Shown: one piece after another, positions 12,224-24,777 of the stretch
How positions within the stretch are numbered: the first letter of the stretch is position 1
Layout: every line of letters starts with the position of its first letter
From: Periplaneta americana
Taxonomy: Eukaryota > Arthropoda > Insecta > Blattodea > Blattidae
NCBI RefSeq assembly: GCF_040183065.1
Contig: NC_091127.1
Location: 20,742,891-20,806,890, forward strand
Reading direction: 5' to 3'
DNA: 64,000 nucleotides
Notes under the pieces: model-generated
What the model saw: only the letters and a program-made list of their open reading frames with translations
Told to the model about the DNA's origin: nothing
The model's database searches: none
Made by a program: the position numbers and the translations under genes

Positions 12224-14180
12224 GAATATGCAGATCCTATCACAATTATCGACTGTTATTCAGTGAATTGATTTAAGATGACTTCATTTTTATGCCCACA
12301 TAAAAAATTCTCCCACATTTAAGTGTAGGACTTTTATACAATACTAATTTGTACTGTACTAATTTACAAACATAATCTGATTTCACCAAATCGTGAGAAT
12401 ATGTTAATGTTGAATATCCACATGAACTTCAGAGTTCATTTTCTGTAATAATGATGAGTAAATTGTGTAAATTTTATATTACACGATGTTCCTATAAAAT
12501 TTTGTATTGTTATTGAATTATTTCTTAAAATATCGATCAATTTTTAATCAAATACTCAGCAGTTTTTAATTTTTTTTACGTATATAAGTTATGAAATAAA
12601 GAAATCAACTCTGTGTCACAGAGGTGTTCATACGAGTTCCACATTTTGTCCAGACATAAGCAGAAATAACTTGAGAGTATTTTCTAACCTCTCCCTCAAT
12701 GATAACTCTACTCCCCCGAAAATTGAACTGTATTAATATTGAAAACTGTCTTAAAATACGTCATCTATGCTGAATAATACAAAAAGGGCTTCGAAACATA
12801 ATCCATGTAATTCACACACGAACTTTGTCCACTCAGTATCCTCATTTCAGCATTCATTCATTCATATGAACTCTTAAACCTAGAAACAATGGAAATGCAC
12901 AACTGTTACAATTTTAATAAGTATATTAACTGTACTAGACGATGACAGATAGCTACTGTGATGAGAATAAAAAAGGCAAAGCAAAGGAAGAGAAAAACGA
13001 GGACGGAGAAACAAAAAAGGAGGGGGAGGAAATGGAGAGGAAGAGAACAGAAACTGACAAACATCTGAAAAGCGCTTAATTTGCATTTTTACAATCTCCC
13101 CTGAATGAGAATTCTGGTAACATATATATACAGTTATATCTAAGAAAACATAGATATGCGCATCACACTACACACATAAAGTCTTGTTTCCTTGAGAGAT
13201 CAGCCTGAAAACTATTGTGTGAGAAATAAGGAATTGCACAGTCCACTTCAAAGCAGCAATCTAGCAAGAATGGACAGTGTGTGCAAGGAAGTCAAAACAG
13301 TATTTTTTTATTTATCATAGGTAATGTAGATGAATTTTTAATTAATGCTATTGTCATAATAATAGGTAAACATAACACAACTTATTCTATTTCCGTTTGA
13401 TCACCACTACGAGGATGAAATTTTTAAGCTGTATAACGGAATGCAATATATTATGGCAAAGCATATCAAATCTTGGTTCTGCCAAGACTGATTTTTAATT
13501 ACAAATTCTCACACTGCCTCAGTCTTAGAAAATCCATTTTGATTATAGTAAGTTAATTGAGTGACAAATTTGAAATAAGCCAAGTGACCATTATTGCTCA
13601 CTGAAGTGGTGACTACTATGTTTAAAATATAGTGAAACCTGTAGCCTGTATTTTCACTTAGCAGACAATACGAACATTTCAATATTGTCCAATGGTGATA
13701 ATAATTAGATTGTACTATTTTGTCCCTTATTTTCTAATATAGACCTAACATTTCATGGTTTCGCTGCTTCTTTCTGTTTAGTTTTTGGCAAGTTAGATGG
13801 TCTTTGTTGAGGTTTTATTCTGTTTAGTGGCATATTGTACATATTTGGTCTTCTATATGTACCCTATCTATGTAGCATTCAGATAAGCAACCAATGATAG
13901 CCAGTGAAGAGGCGAAATGCAGCTACAGCAGATTTTCTATGCATTGTCAAAATATGAGACTGTCGAATATTTGTATACCGTACATGTTTCTTCTAATTTT
14001 TTGTTTATCATTTGTTATATTTTTAGTTTTGATTTTTTATATCTTTTCATAGCTTAATATTGTTTCCTGAGGAGTTTGAAAAATAATTTTGATTCTTTTT
14101 AGCAAGCATATCTGCCATTTCATATTTTCCTATAATAGAATCACGAATTTTTTTAATTTCACGAAATATATCAGTTAACA
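12224..14180. other. no gene recognised
   Basis: AT-rich sequence without supported ORFs or terminal repeats. Near 13905 GTGAAGAGGCGAAATGCAGC faintly resembles the 3' coding end of Penelope-like elements, but this is too weak to annotate. Confidence 0.4.
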
Positions 14181-14183
14181 ATG

Positions 14184-14233
14184 TACGTTAAAATTTAACA
14201 CAAGAAAGACTTATCATACATAATCCGAAATAT
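14184..14233 (+). repeat. inverted copy of the Penelope-like 3' flank at 15803-15851
   Basis: About 45 bp (AATTTAACACAAGAAAG followed by CTTATCATACATA) is the near-exact reverse complement of 15803-15851, which directly follows the stop of the Penelope-like element on the minus strand. This suggests an inverted partial terminal repeat of the same element about 1.6 kb away. Confidence 0.65.
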
Positions 14234-14239
14234 ATCAGT

Positions 14240-14936
14240 TTAAAGTAAATCTACACCATTAACCACTATTAAACAGATCTATTTCCAGAGTTAAAGGTAA
14301 TGTCAGTTTACAATCTATTCATTTAGAGAACTTTGATATTCCTTAGATCCAACATAGATCTTTATGTGACTAGATCAGATATACATTCCTTCAACACTAG
14401 AAATAAAAATAAATTAGATTACACAAGGTGCAGATTGAGTGTGAGCTCAAATACCTGCTTTTTTAATGGCATAAATATATTTAATAAGTTACCATTGGAG
14501 GCGAGAAAGTTACCAATAAATAGGTTTAAGTCCTGCATACATAGATGGTTGCTGAACAGACCTTTCTATTCAGTGAATGAATTCATGGAGTGTGATGTAA
14601 ATATTGTATTTTAGAAATGTAACCCTTTCTTTATATTTTAATTTGTCTCTTTGTATTTTAATTATACCTTTTGTCTTTATATAAATGTGTTCACCTACAG
14701 CATACTCTGTTTATCTCTCAGTGTTTGTTTTGTTTATTTGACTATGTATGTTTATTTGCTTATAATTATTTGTTTACTTGTCTATATTTATTTGTGCTAA
14801 GTTTGTTTGTGCATGTGTGAGTGTATGTGTGCGTGTGTATATTATCAAACCTGACGATGTCATATCCAGGCCTTGTACACTGGTTTCTGACAAAAAAAAA
14901 AAAAAAAAAAAAAAATATTATTATTATTATTATTAA
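14240..14936 (+). mobile_element. 5'-truncated LINE (jockey/CR1-like), 3' end with tail
   Basis: The last ~90 codons of a non-LTR reverse transcriptase (14333-14614) are followed by a ~280-bp 3' UTR and a poly(A)-(TTA)n tail (14892-14936). 5' truncation and a simple-repeat tail are the normal outcome of target-primed reverse transcription. Confidence 0.75.
14333..14614 (+). pseudogene. LINE reverse transcriptase C-terminus fragment
   Basis: The residues DIHSFNTRNKNKLD, NGINIFNKLP and RFKSCIHRWLLNRPFYSVNE follow the pattern of the extreme C-terminus of jockey/CR1-type reverse transcriptases (HSYNTR...LFN.LP...FK..L...L....FY...E). No catalytic YxDD segment is left. Confidence 0.7.
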
Positions 14937-15074
14937 GACAAAACCCGTCACGTGACCTGTTTCCTGACAAACATGTTTAAAATGTTGTTATACACAGAGC
15001 GTTCAAAAATTATACAGTATGGTGACTTGGAATACGCACCGTAGGGATTTCAATGCTAAAATTTATATAAAAAC

Positions 15075-15740
15075 CTCCTGTACGTCAGCCTAAAAGGCTT
15101 TTCGTGTATTCCTATTGGAAGGGATGCTAGCATTGTCTTCCAAAATCTGTTCCTTGGACTAGTAACAGTATCTTGGTTAGCGTCCATTTCTAAGTCTTCC
15201 CTTGATATTGACAGTCAAATAGGATATTTGAAGCAGTCTCTTTCTCCTGTTTGCACATTCGACAGATGGGTTCCTCTTTATAGAGCCCCACTGTGCGTAG
15301 GTGTTTTCTGATGTGATCATGCTCAGTAATTAATGCAAATACACTTCTCACTTCTCTTCTGTCCAATTTGAGCAGAGATGAGATGAGAAAGTTGTTTGGA
15401 CCTAAGACCATTTTTGTCCAGGATAGGATTGCCACCTAAATTGGTGTTTATCTTTGATCCATGTCTTAACCTAGGTCTTGGCAGTGAGTAAACTGACTCC
15501 AACCACGGGTTCAGGTCCAACAAACAGTATCTCCGTACCATTTTTGGCCATTTGTCTGCACTTTCGTTTCCCTTAATGCCTTGATGTCCCGGTACCCATC
15601 GCAGTTCTAGCCTGTTATGAGAAAACAGGACTATCAGGGCATTCAGGCAATCCCATACCAATTTGAATTTTAAGGTATATATTACTGCAATGCAACTCTG
15701 AACATAGAAATTATTATTTAGATCTATCTCGTGCATACAG
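15075..15740 (-). pseudogene. jockey-type LINE: RNase H and C-terminal fragment
   Basis: Minus-strand reading shows KLVWDCLNALIVLF, then the RNase H loop WVPGHQGIKGNESAD, then in another frame LLKLDRREVRSVFALITEHD and CRMCKQEKETASNILFDC, the CxxC...C zinc-knuckle-like tail of these elements. A frameshift near 15430 separates the two halves. The reverse-transcriptase domain is lost upstream. Confidence 0.8.
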
Positions 15741-15799
15741 ATCTTCCTCGGATTATTATTTATTTTTTATACATCTTGATTACACAACTTTTAACACTG

Positions 15800-16866
15800 T
15801 ATCACTTCGGAATATGTATGATAAGACTTTCTTGTGTTAAATTCTAATGTACCTTATTTACATGTTTCGACCTATTTATGGGTCATCCTCAGAACTGGTC
15901 GTTGTTGGTCTTGGCGTCTCTTGTTTTGTTTCCTGTGAGGGTGTGTTCGTGTGGTATAATGTAGAGTCAAAGAGTGTGTGTGTGTGTTCTGAAATTGAGT
16001 TGTGTGTTGAGAGTTTCGTTGGGGTGTGTTTTCGTGTGTCTATATATTTCATATTGTTCTAGTGTGTTTAGTTTCTGGTTTTTTGGTTGGATGTGTAGTA
16101 TTTCCATGTCTGTGTTGATGTCTCTGTGGGTGTGGTTAGCATTTATGATGTGTTCTGCATATGTGGAGGTGTTTTGTAATTTTGTTATGGCTGTGATGTG
16201 TTCTTTGTAACGTGTTTGAAATGATTTGCCTGTCTGTCCTATGTAGAAGTTGTTGCAGGTGTTACATTTGAGTTTGTATACGCCTGTGTGGTTGTATTTG
16301 TTTGTTTTTGTGTGTTGAGATGTTTTTGTAGAGTGTTATTTGTTCTGTATGCGATATTGTAATTTAATTTCTTGAATGAGGTTGCAATTTTGTGTGTGTT
16401 TTTGTTTTCGTATGTTAGTATGATGTATTTTTTTGTGTTCTTGTGTTTGTGTTGTATTCTTATGTTTTTTGTGATTATGTTTTGTCTTACCGGTACGTAT
16501 TATGTTGTCTGTTATGTTAGGGTTATATCCGTTTTCTTGTGCTATGTATTTGATTGTGTTTAGCTCTTCGTTGTAATCCTGTTGGTTCATTGGTATGTTG
16601 AGTAGTCTGTGTACCATTGTTCGGAATGCAGCTTGTTTGTGTTGTGTTGGGTGGTTGGATGTGTTGTGTATGTGTGTTGTTGTGGGTTTTCTGAATACTT
16701 TGAATGTGTGTTTGTTGTCTACTTTTGTTATTGTGATGTCTAGAAAATTTATGGATTTGTTGTTTTCAATTTCTAATGTGTAGTGTAACTTTGGGTGTAT
16801 TTTGTTTATGTATTGATGTAGGTTTTGGATCTGTCTTTTGTTTCCTTTGTATAGTATTTTTTGGTC
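15800..16866 (-). pseudogene. Penelope-like element: RT end plus GIY-YIG endonuclease
   Basis: The minus strand encodes the end of a Penelope-type reverse transcriptase (NKSINFLDITITKVDN, FKVFRKPTTTHIH) joined to a GIY-YIG nuclease: GVYKLKCNTCNNFYIGQTGK then TRYKEH (about 16180-16285), ending in SSEDDP and a stop next to the 3' flank. The GIY-YIG tyrosines and the arginine of TRYKEH are present. A TAG/TAA stop follows RIQNK near 16336. The 5' part is truncated near 16866. Confidence 0.85.
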
Positions 16867-18207
16867 TCGGAAAGGACCAGATACGAATCACTATTTTGAG
16901 ACGAAGTTGTCCCATAGGCTGTGTGTTAGTGTCTGTAGGATGACGGAGAAGAGTTTTAACTAAAAGAAATTGTTTAATTCCTGCAGTGGTTAAAAACGTA
17001 TCGTTCAAGAAGGTAATTTAGTGAAGGAATAAAGAAGATATTGGTAATATGTTTATCTCTCAACGAGTATATTCCCATGAATCTTTTGATTTATATAACT
17101 ATAACTTGATACATTCCTTGCAGCTGATAACGTATCTGTAGGTACCGGTACCCTAAAAAGTTTTCTGCATTCACATAAATACGAATTAAGACCAGTAGTG
17201 GCCCGCGGTTACAAAGGTTGGCAGTTCTGCACGAAAAAGAAAAAATAGTGTATTTAGTAAACACATGCTGTTTATTGCATCTAAATCAGATAATGCGTGT
17301 AATTACAGCCCCTTCTCGAAGTTGACTGTGCACCCGAAATTGTACTCAAACCATCCTTGCGCTACACCTCTCCCACCTGGTACAACTAGTCAAGTAGTGG
17401 AGATGTGCCCCACATGCTTTTCTAGTTTAAGTCAAATTAACTAAATCCTTCACTCCAGTGTTTGTCCATGTATTTTCTACTCTAAACAGAATACACGGGT
17501 GGGGAAGAAACCATTTCCATGAGAGCAACAAAAAACCAATCATTTCCATTACACATTTCGGTATTAAAATGACTAGTAGGCTACACGATTTCCTCGACTT
17601 TTTCCAGAAATTTCAATATTTAAATTTTTTGTAGGACGTCCTAATTTCTTAAGTTAACATGCAATTTCTCTTTTAATGTCGAAAAGGGTTGGTCTATTAG
17701 GTTTTCATTTCATTCATTTTTAATATAAAATATTTCCTTAGACACACTGACTAATCACATCACACCACCCACAGTACTATAACACACTGGAACTATAATG
17801 ATATGCAGTAGTCCAGAAGCCTACGTGTTCTAACGCAGGTCATAAAGAGATGAGGGTGTTGACAGTTCTTTTGTATATTCGGAGAGAGCTGCTACGGTTG
17901 CAGCTCTAATGCAGTCTTATGGGACGGTGAAGAAAACCAGTTTTCTGCTGCCGACTACCCTACATTGAACTTCAGGAACTGCCGATTACAGATCCGAAAA
18001 GTACACTACAGCTAAAATTCTCGAGCAGTTCAAGGCTCCTACAGACAGTAAAATCTCGAATCGAAGAAGAATGAATTGGAAAAATAAATGAAACAATGAA
18101 GTAGATTACATAAAAGCACGTTTTACATTTTTAATTTTTTCAGGTCCATTTAAATAGCGATTCTGCAGTTCTTATTGTAGAGCCGCTCCTGATTAAGACT
18201 GAACTGT

Positions 18208-18253
18208 ACTGGTGTCTCAGTTAACGTGTACTGGTATCTCAGTTAACGAGAAT
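18208..18253. repeat. tandem duplication, 2 x 23 bp
   Basis: GTACTGGTRTCTCAGTTAAC occurs twice back to back with one substitution. Confidence 0.75.
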
Positions 18254-18527
18254 TACATCATAATCAAAGAACAGGTTGGTTTCACTATATTTACCGATAT
18301 TCTAAATAACTATGAGCAAGCATAAGTAGTGAGACAAATTGGTCAATTGGAAGTGATGAAACATACAATAATACTTCGTTTACAGCACAATGTTTACAAA
18401 CCGTATAATAAAACTTTGCAACTGCATTTTACTTTTAACAATATACACTTGTTTCACCTAATAAATTCCTCAAGCACTATGTATCAGCTTAAATGGAACC
18501 AGAGATCTTGCGATAGCAAGACTTTGC

Positions 18528-18646
18528 CTCTTTTGCTACCAGGAAGAATTCAATAATAAAGTGAGAATCAAACACAGGAATCATTGTAGATTTGAGTTAG
18601 TCTAACAGCGATCTATTTAACGTATTCCTGGTAGCAAGAGGGTTAA
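18528..18646. repeat. short inverted repeat
   Basis: CTTTTGCTACCAGGAA near 18531 and TTCCTGGTAGCAAGAG near 18629 are complementary except at one position. This may be a small MITE or a hairpin. Confidence 0.5.
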
Positions 18647-20379
18647 TTGCACAACTTCATAAGATTGTTATTAAATAAAAATAAAGACGATTCAGATATA
18701 TTTCTATGTGAGATTTTTTCCTCTATCTAAATTTACCACTGATGGTTCACCAACACATTCATCATTTAGAATAAATACTGGTACTGAAAAATATCGTATT
18801 GACCAACAATAATACTGTAATAGAAGTCTTTATATATAACAACAACCAACATATCACAGGGGACTGTATGCAAGCATTCAGGGCAGAAGGTTGTATGAGA
18901 GTTCTACATTTACATTCCTTCTCTTCAGTCCACACATCGTCATTAGACCTTGAATACTACGTGTAAAACGCTGCCTCAGGTATTCATTTCACAAAATAAC
19001 AAGCTCATATTTACATAAATTCATTCAACACGACTGCTGCATCACACACTTTCTTGTACTATAACTTTCGTATAAATTAAACACTACATATATATTATAC
19101 TTTTTTTGTCAAGTGTATGATACATTTCAAGACTGGATAAATACAATTTGCAAATATTCAACCCTTTTCACATAAACTTAAATAACTTATATACACACAT
19201 TAAGTTAAGAATGACAGACCACAATACCAGATTTTATTGTGAATTGATCAAAATATCGGGTAAAAGTTTCGATTGTCAATAACTTTCTCTGAATTGGACA
19301 ACCTCAGTCAAAGTGATAATTCACTAAAGTTGAAATGAAGAGCAATGTGCTTTTTATCCACACAAATTACAATAACTGGTTCTATACTATGGGTAATTAA
19401 GATACAAAAAGGGGTTAAAAACTTGGATTCTTAAAAAAAAAAGCCAAAAATTTGCATATATTTTCTCTTGTGCAATTCATTCTCCAGAATATACATTTTC
19501 TTCGTAAAAATAAATACCGATGCTACAATGTTATAACAAAAATTCGCTTAATTTCTTCTCATTTGAGGAGCATCGTTTCAAATCACATTATGTCCAAGAA
19601 ACAAAATTTTACAGGAAGAACGAAAAACTGATTACTCCTAATCTGGGTAATTTTTCACAAAGTGAAAAATATGACGTTATTATGCTTGAGGAGTACTTCA
19701 ATGAACTTGAAAAAATGAAATCACTTTTCAATTCTGTTCTTCAAATAGAAGGAAAATGTGTTGGACATAATACGTTTTGATCCAGTAATTGTACAGATGT
19801 TACAATTAAAAATTCTTAATTAGGAAAATACATAAAATAACCAATAATTATTCTTGTTATTAAAGAAAAACATTATCTGTTAATATAAAATTACAATTTC
19901 CACATTAAACATTCTGATATACAGAGTGTTCATAACTTCTTTCTGCAGTCATGAAGTCTTTAATGAGATAAATGATTGCACAAAAACCATTAATATTGTT
20001 TTATTAAATAAAACATTATTTTGTTAATACAAAAAAAAAATAAATATACCTATTAAAAAAATTTTGATGTAGGTCTACAGAGTGTTCATAATATCAATCA
20101 TTAGAATATTGCCGGGATGTGATAAATGTTTGTAGAGTCTCACAATCCCGGTATTTTCATTGAAATCAATTTTTACACGCCTTGCCTCATATTTCAGATT
20201 ATGTGCATGTTTTGCTTGCTTTTGCTTCTTTTGGCGTCCTCCTGAACGGTCACCTACAATAGTTTCTTGTTCCTTATTGGAAATAACTTTCATCACACAC
20301 AGCTCGCAAGGATGAGACTGTATTGTCCGCTTTGAATATGGAGCGTTGTCGAAAAAAGTGCGCCAGATTGTCAGTATAA

Positions 20380-20635
20380 CCCTAGATCATATATGTAACA
20401 GATATGTCGGGGTTATAGGCTTTGAGGTTAACAACTTTTGTCAGGTTTACTACGCTGCCATCTAGTTGTTACATAAGGAGTCACGTCATAATACCCATTT
20501 GAATTGCATTAGTGACTGTGCTACCATCTCGTGTTCGTTTACGGCGGACGGGTAGCGATCCTGGCGGTTGTTCTCTTCAAAGTGCTGCTGATTTTAACGT
20601 AGCGAGGAGTTATCTGTTACATATATGATCTAGGG
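20380..20635. mobile_element. MITE with 25-bp perfect TIRs and TATAA target duplication
   Basis: The 256-bp element begins CCCTAGATCATATATGTAAC and ends in its exact complement; the perfect inverted repeat spans 20380-20404 and 20611-20635. It is flanked by TATAA on both sides (20375-20379 and 20636-20640). The interior is non-coding. Superfamily unclear: a 5-bp duplication, or a 2-bp TA one with TATA context, are both possible. Confidence 0.85.
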
Positions 20636-20802
20636 TATAACTAACATAAGAAAGTAATTAATTAATTTCATTCATACCAATTCTATAACATGAATATTGG
20701 ACGTAATACGATATGAAACAAACACTATAAAGGACTGAATACGATTTGAAAGAACCGCTACTTTTAAGCAGTCATTTACACTGTTAGCGAATACGTTTTG
20801 AT

Positions 20803-22097
20803 AAGTGGCGGCTCCTGCATATTTTTTAAGAGGAGGAAAGAAGTTAACAGCGCAAAATGACACCTTCTTGAGAGAAACATGCTACAAATTACCCTACATG
20901 CATACATGTAAGACCAGGTAGTTGGGTTGGCCTTCCCTTTTGTATAGCAATAATCTGCTTTTGTAAACTGAGTTTCCTAAAGTGTCCAAAATATAATATG
21001 ATTTCACTTCCATTCATTGTTGAATAATTGCACAAATTAACAATTACAAGGAAATTCACAACCTCACAGCATTTTTCACGCACAGTACAGCATCACACGT
21101 GTTGGAAGAGACTGGCTACTAACACGTAACCGGAACTATTTTATGGAAATGGAAATGAGAAATAATCTGTTAGGAAAGCGAGAACACTGGACCCACCCAC
21201 GTGGTCTGTGTTGCCACATATACATTTTACAAGTTCAGCATCACATGCTTTTGAAGAATGTCAGTTTTTGTAAAGTCATACTACCATTATTGTTCAAAGC
21301 TGCCGGTGGCGGATTAATTTTTTATGTTAAAAAAATGTAGTTTGGATTACTTTCAATTTCAAATATATTTGTACAAAACTGACAACTTGACTGTTGTCCT
21401 GTCTAGTAGACAATGGATGGAAGTGAATTTCAGGGGCCAAAAAGATCTGCGATACTAACTTAGAACTACTTCCTCTTTGTTTTATATAAACCCAACTTCA
21501 ACTTTCAGATATCCTCGAAAGTTTCAAACCATGAATAGTAGCTTATATAAAGTGCAATGAATAATATATTTTGATTTATAATTTTTAAAAAGCTTATATG
21601 GTGTCTTTCATAGCTTTGCGTTAAAACTGTTTTTATTGTGTCTCCTCCTAGATGTGTTCTAGTCTGGTTGAATGCAAGATCGTTAGATGGCAGCAGTAAC
21701 GAGCTTGCTGCACGACCAGTCGGTTTCTATTTCCCGCCCATGCGCTGATTCAGAGGAGGATCTCCTCCCTATCCGTTCATTTACTTGCTTTAAAACTCTG
21801 CTTCTTTCTCTGGCCGCTAGTGCGCTGTTGTCTATGTGTGCTAACTGCAGTAAAGGAGGAATGGATTGACTTTCCTCCACACAAACAATCTCGCATCCTT
21901 CTCACAGTTTTCTAGCAGCACATGAGTGCGCGTCGTTTAAAACTCGATCAACCGAGGTTTTCTTATAGCTGTGAACTTAAAAATTATCGAATCTTCCTCG
22001 AATTTCAGGGCATATACTTCATTTGGTATTTACTTTCAAAAGAAGAAAAATGTGAGGAGGACGTTCCTCCCTTCCCTCCCCCGAGGAACCGCCACTG
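20803..22097. mobile_element. non-autonomous hAT element, 1295 bp
   Basis: The ends (A)AGTGGCGGCTCCT and AGGAACCGCCACTG form a hAT-type TIR. The flanking octamers GTTTTGAT (20795-20802) and GATTTGAT (22098-22105) match at 7 of 8. G+A/C+T-rich subterminal tracts (AGAGGAGGAAAG, CCTCCCTTCCCTCCC) lie next to both ends. No transposase remains; ORFs at 21683-21880 and 21971-22267 show no domain. Confidence 0.85.
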
Positions 22098-22105
22098 GAT
22101 TTGAT

Positions 22106-23516
22106 ACAATCAGAGTTCACAGCGTGAAAGACCGTATCCGAAACTATACGAAAATGTATCAAACTCAAGTTTGTCCACCAGTGGACATAATACGATTTGA
22201 AACGATGCTCCTCATTTTATACATAATTTTTCTAGAAATAAACACACATTCTCCCTGCTTTCAATGACACTGACCTCCACAGACACTGAGCAGAAAATTA
22301 GTTTAAAGTTATCTTTTAAGATCCACACGCCTAAAGCCATATACAATTGTGTTTGAGATTTTGTTTATTATATCTTTCCTGAATAGATCTCGTTTATATT
22401 TTACATATGTAGATTGCTATACCACGTAATAGAAAAGATTTGGAAACTCTAGTTTACAAGGACACAGTCTTAATATTAAAGACTGGGAAGAGTTTTAATA
22501 AAATCTCTGTAAAACTGCAAGTTTTGTCTACATTATAAGGACAGAAATGAAGGCATTTTGTATTCTCGTTAAAATTTTATACATGTATGTAATATGTAAT
22601 AGCATATCTATTGTTCTACGATTCAAGATTGTAAATTGTGAGCTTGTAATTTTGGAAAACAGATTCTAGATAACAATCTCTACATATATTTTGTATATAT
22701 TATATAAAATTCTTAAGACTACCAAAGTACATTTAATATGTAATAGGCAATTATTTAAACTTGGTTCAGGGACACCTACTATGTATTTGTCATTACCATC
22801 ACGTTGCCTAACATGTTGTAATACTGACTCTGATTATTGAAATTACGTATTTGTGATTGTCAGAACATATCCACCTTAATGTAGGCTTACATACATTATA
22901 TAGCTAGGTCATAGCATCACAGATCAATAGTGGAACATTTGATATGTCATATCAAGAAAACCTGGAGAGATGGGCTATATATACAATGGAAGGAACGGAG
23001 AAGAGGTTACCAGTACACTAATTTTTGGTTTCAATGAAAATAAAAACGAAATATTTGCCGTCTCAAATGCATGAATGTGTGTGTGGGACGCTTTTGCCAT
23101 CCAACTTTGAGCTCAAACCCTGAGTTTCGAGTCACTGTTATTGATAATACGTTACAGTGCTTCGTTAATTTACGAGCTTTCCTCTGTTCTTACAAGCAAA
23201 TGTTTTGATCTACAGTATACCGTTAATTATGGCTCTGACATACGTAGGCCTACTCAAGAAATTATCTATCACGTTGCCTAGATACTGATGCAGCTATTCA
23301 ACACTGCACCTCTCCACTATACAAGAAGAATGAAATGAGAACATTTATTACCGTAGAATTATTATAAATGTACGTACCAATTACAACTGAAATTAAAGAT
23401 AATTAAATTGCTGACAAACATTGTAAATTCTCTTTAGTAACGAAAAATCACATGAAATTAAAAACACAAAATCAACAATGACACTACCAACACCTGAAAT
23501 TTTTGTTTCTATGTAA
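22106..23516. other. no gene recognised
   Basis: AT-rich sequence without supported coding, tandem or inverted repeats. Confidence 0.4.
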
Positions 23517-23518
23517 TA

Positions 23519-24222
23519 AAAGGTGCGGCAAAACATCCTACCTAATTTAAAGTTTAAATAAAGAACAGATGGATCAAAATAAGGAAACTGTATTAATATG
23601 AATTGTATCTAAACAGTGGGAAATTTAGGTTTACATGCGTTGCCATAGCGATATGAAATAACATGCGCAAAACAACAAGAATTGAATAGGACATGAATAC
23701 ACGGAATTGACATTCAATTAGTGCAAATTGTAATCTGTAACGAATTCCAACTATGCCGTGGACGGGTGAAGAACGTGCTTACGCTGTGGTATCGTTTCTG
23801 GTAAGTGGTAATTGCGTTGTCGCTGCTCAGATGTTTCCCGGATGCTTAATTTCTTCACGTGGCGACATCCCCTGGTCAGCACGATCACCAGACCTTGCAC
23901 TCTGCGATTTTTTTTCTATGGGGGCATCTTAAGGCTGAGGTGTTTAAACATCGGCCGAGGACTTTGCCAGACCTAAGAAATGCAATACAGGAAGAAATTG
24001 GCCGTATTCCTCACGAAATGCTTGTTAGAGTCTTTCAGAATTTCCGAAGTCGCATTCAACAATGCATTGATAGTGAAGGACACCACTTGAGAGACACGTT
24101 ATTCAAAAAAATGAAAAATTCCCACTGTTAAGATACCATTCATATTAATAAAGTTTCCTTATTTTGATCCATCTGTCTTTTATTTAAACTTTAAATTAGG
24201 GAGGATGTTTTGCCGCACCCTT
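23519..24222 (+). mobile_element. Tc1/mariner-like deletion derivative, long TIRs, 704 bp
   Basis: Nearly identical ~68-bp inverted repeats (AAAGGTGCGGCAAAACATCC... and complement) are flanked by TA (23517-23518 and 24223-24224). The first ~28 codons of a transposase are fused to its last ~110 codons, so the centre of the gene was lost by internal deletion while both ends stayed intact. High TIR identity suggests a fairly young copy that could be mobilised in trans. Confidence 0.88.
23753..24131 (+). pseudogene. mariner-type transposase, internal deletion plus frameshift
   Basis: ATG at 23753 opens MPWTGEERAYAVVSFLVSGN, the HTH start of a mariner-type transposase. In the same frame it then reads IPWSARSPDLALCDFF, part of the catalytic core around the last acidic residues. 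At the T-run near 23908 there are eight T where seven would keep the frame, so translation stops soon after. In the shifted frame the C-terminus continues (FFLWGHLKAEVFKHRPRT, HEMLVRVFQNFRSRIQQCID) to a stop at 24131. Confidence 0.82.
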
Positions 24223-24777
24223 TAATGTAGAAACCAGTGGGAATGTTTGAAATCATTCTAAAAATTCATTATTTATCTATAATAAACATAAAATTATTTT
24301 TTAAACGTACACTGTTGCATATACGAGGTGATTAAATTGTTAAACGAGTTAAAACTTTTTAAGATTTAATATCTCCGACATCGGAACCATCACAGGTTCC
24401 AACATGAGGATCCTAATGCTCAAGACATACCGGTATAAGAGTTTTTTTGTTTTTAATGCTATGCTTGACTAACTAAAACGATTGTATAATGAATACTGCT
24501 TCAAAATTGCTTTTTGTATATACTCTAACCATAAAACCTGATTAGAAGATCTGGTCCCACTGTCCCAGCTGATTTGCCATTTAGTTTCAATAATACAAAA
24601 AATAACAATTTCAATTTTTGGTATCTCCTTAGTTGTTTATTCAATTTAGTTCGTGTGTTAGACACTTCGTTCTGTGGACGGAAGGGAGATTATCAAACAG
24701 AAAGAAGAAAGAATACAAATAAATACGAAACTCATTCAGAAAGAACTGATTATTTCTGTGAGGTTAACATAATACTA

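Larger units (their letters stand above)
17010..20370. other. no gene recognised
   Basis: A long AT-rich stretch. It holds a small tandem duplication at 18208-18253, a short hairpin (18528-18646) and two direct copies of TACAGAGTGTTCATAA (19921 and 20073), which resemble solo mariner-type ends. ORFs at 18329-18556, 19520-19780 and 20075-20296 have no recognised family. Confidence 0.35.

Noticed and set aside
15847-16783. Several Cys/Val-rich plus-strand ORFs
   Set aside because: They are antisense shadows of the Penelope-like element; the minus strand carries the recognisable RT/GIY-YIG motifs.
19520-20296. ORFs of 86 and 73 codons
   Set aside because: No recognisable family, no splice context and no repeat context. 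Chance ORFs of this size are expected in a 64-kb window.
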